42,189 nt of DNA from Sulfurovum sp. Its GTDB lineage: Bacteria > Campylobacterota > Campylobacteria > Campylobacterales > Sulfurovaceae. The notes beneath the pieces are model-generated. The model had not been told where the DNA came from, made no database searches, and saw only the letters and a list, made by a program, of their open reading frames with translations. Below, one piece after another: positions 41,583-42,189 of the stretch. The stretch spans positions 1 through 42,189 of the forward strand of contig JAUUDF010000043.1 of the NCBI GenBank assembly GCA_030826885.1. The letters are read 5' to 3'. A program made the position numbers and the translations under genes. Each line of letters starts with the position of its first letter. Within the stretch, counting starts at the first letter, position 1.

Positions 41583-41622
41583 AAAAAAAGCCCGGCTCCC
41601 TTTCGGGAAACCGGGCTTTTTC
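41583..41622. terminator. Bidirectional intrinsic terminator
   Basis: AAAAAGCCCGG (41585-41595) pairs with CCGGGCTTTTT (41611-41621), with an inner TCCC/GGGA hairpin. T-runs on both strands make it serve both the outer membrane protein gene and dnaK, which converge here. Confidence 0.92.
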
Positions 41623-41693
41623 GTTGGAGGAAGCAATATAACTTGATAGAGCATAATGCCCTTACGACTTTCATCGCATTTTATGCAGCGGCC

Positions 41694-42189
41694 TTACTCG
41701 ACCTCTGCATCAATGACATCATCATCATCCGCTTTCTTGCCGGCATCGGCACCGCCAGCCTGCTGTCCGCCCTGTTCTTTGGCATAGACCGCTTCAGCAA
41801 GCTTATGTGACTTTTCGGTCAATGCTTTGACCTTTTCGTCGATCTGCTCTTTGGTCGCGTTCTCATCTTTGAGTACCGTTTCAAGATCGGCGATTGCCGC
41901 TTCGATGTTCGCTTTTTCACCGGCATCGAAACTGTCACCCAGTTCATCCAGAGACTTTTTGGTCTGATGTATCAGGGCGTCTGCCTGGTTCTTCGCTTCG
42001 ACGACCGCTTTACGCTTCTCATCTTCAGCTTTGTGCGCTTCCGCATCCTGAACCATTTTCTCGATCTCTTCTTCACTCAGTCCTGACGAACCGGTGATCT
42101 TGATCTCCTGAGATTTTCCTGTACCTTTATCGACAGCCGATACAGTCAGGATACCGTTGGCATCGATGTCGAAGGTTACCTCAATTTGA
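41694..42189 (-). CDS. dnaK: Chaperone DnaK (Hsp70), C-terminal part
   Basis: Open to the window edge, about 165 residues. It shows the end of the substrate-binding beta domain ([29 protein letters not shown]), then [25 protein letters not shown] of the helical lid, and an acidic Gly-rich tail ending [12 protein letters not shown]. These are diagnostic for DnaK. The N-terminal ATPase domain is outside the window. The stop is at 41694-41696, 72 bases from the shared terminator. Confidence 0.97.
   Translation of the reverse strand, partial: QIEVTFDIDANGILTVSAVDKGTGKSQEIKITGSSGLSEEEIEKMVQDAEAHKAEDEKRKAVVEAKNQADALIHQTKKSLDELGDSFDAGEKANIEAAIADLETVLKDENATKEQIDEKVKALTEKSHKLAEAVYAKEQGGQQAGGADAGKKADDDDVIDAEVE

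Noticed and set aside
41474-41674. 66-residue minus-strand ORF after the outer membrane protein gene
   Set aside because: It runs through the bidirectional terminator and lacks an SD.

Overview
The window is a dense bacterial chromosome segment, very probably from a Campylobacterota (epsilonproteobacterial) chemolithotroph close to Sulfurovum/Sulfurimonas. This rests on overall protein character, the ilvB-ilvN-lpxD neighbourhood, TATAAT-like -10 boxes without clear -35 boxes, and many overlapping genes. The species assignment is inference. No rRNA, tRNA, CRISPR, prophage or insertion sequence was seen.

Layout. 1-1270 (mostly minus) is a small accessory patch: a truncated MNT-type nucleotidyltransferase, a tautomerase, a 300-base gene-poor stretch with a possible toxin remnant, and a zinc-ribbon membrane protein. 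1288-4806 is metH. A GEMM-I (cyclic dinucleotide) riboswitch with an overlapping terminator follows on the plus strand, leading a single-domain PAS protein of the Aer/CetB energy-taxis type. 5561-11322 (minus) is ilvA, ppx/gppA, ilvB, ilvN, lpxD and a small acidic protein; it holds a REPIN-like double palindrome and a 7-base tandem repeat. 11386-15130 (plus) is a CoA-binding protein, a Pit phosphate transporter with its DUF47 partner, and a DASS/SLC13 anion transporter. trmA (minus) and a DUF3597 gene (plus) diverge at 16.4 kb.

16954-23041 is a compact, mostly translationally coupled operon for envelope precursors and housekeeping: glmU, coaBC, uppS, prepilin peptidase, lptF-like, truA, and a cytochrome c whose haem motif has Tyr in place of the first Cys. 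23062-27427 (minus) holds a DUF2231 protein with a long helical tail, hemJ, a secreted nuclease, DUF937 and cvfB. 27545-35842 is rich in thiol/methionine repair: an exported MsrA-thioredoxin-MsrB fusion, a divergent MsrA paralogue, a free MsrB, a c-di-GMP phosphodiesterase (EAL), DsbD and a DUF255/YyaL thioredoxin-fold protein.

35917-38195 is a three-gene unit of a duplicated DUF1538 membrane protein, a PII-like protein and a CBS-pair protein: the best candidate here for an undescribed system, a nucleotide-gated transporter. The window ends with a two-component system plus chorismate mutase (minus), an outer-membrane barrel protein (plus), a strong terminator and the C-terminal part of DnaK (minus).

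Cross-links: cyclic di-GMP may connect the riboswitch-led PAS taxis protein with the EAL enzyme. DsbD could feed electrons to the exported Msr fusion. Several genes have a -10 box only 5-6 bases before the start codon, suggesting leaderless mRNAs.
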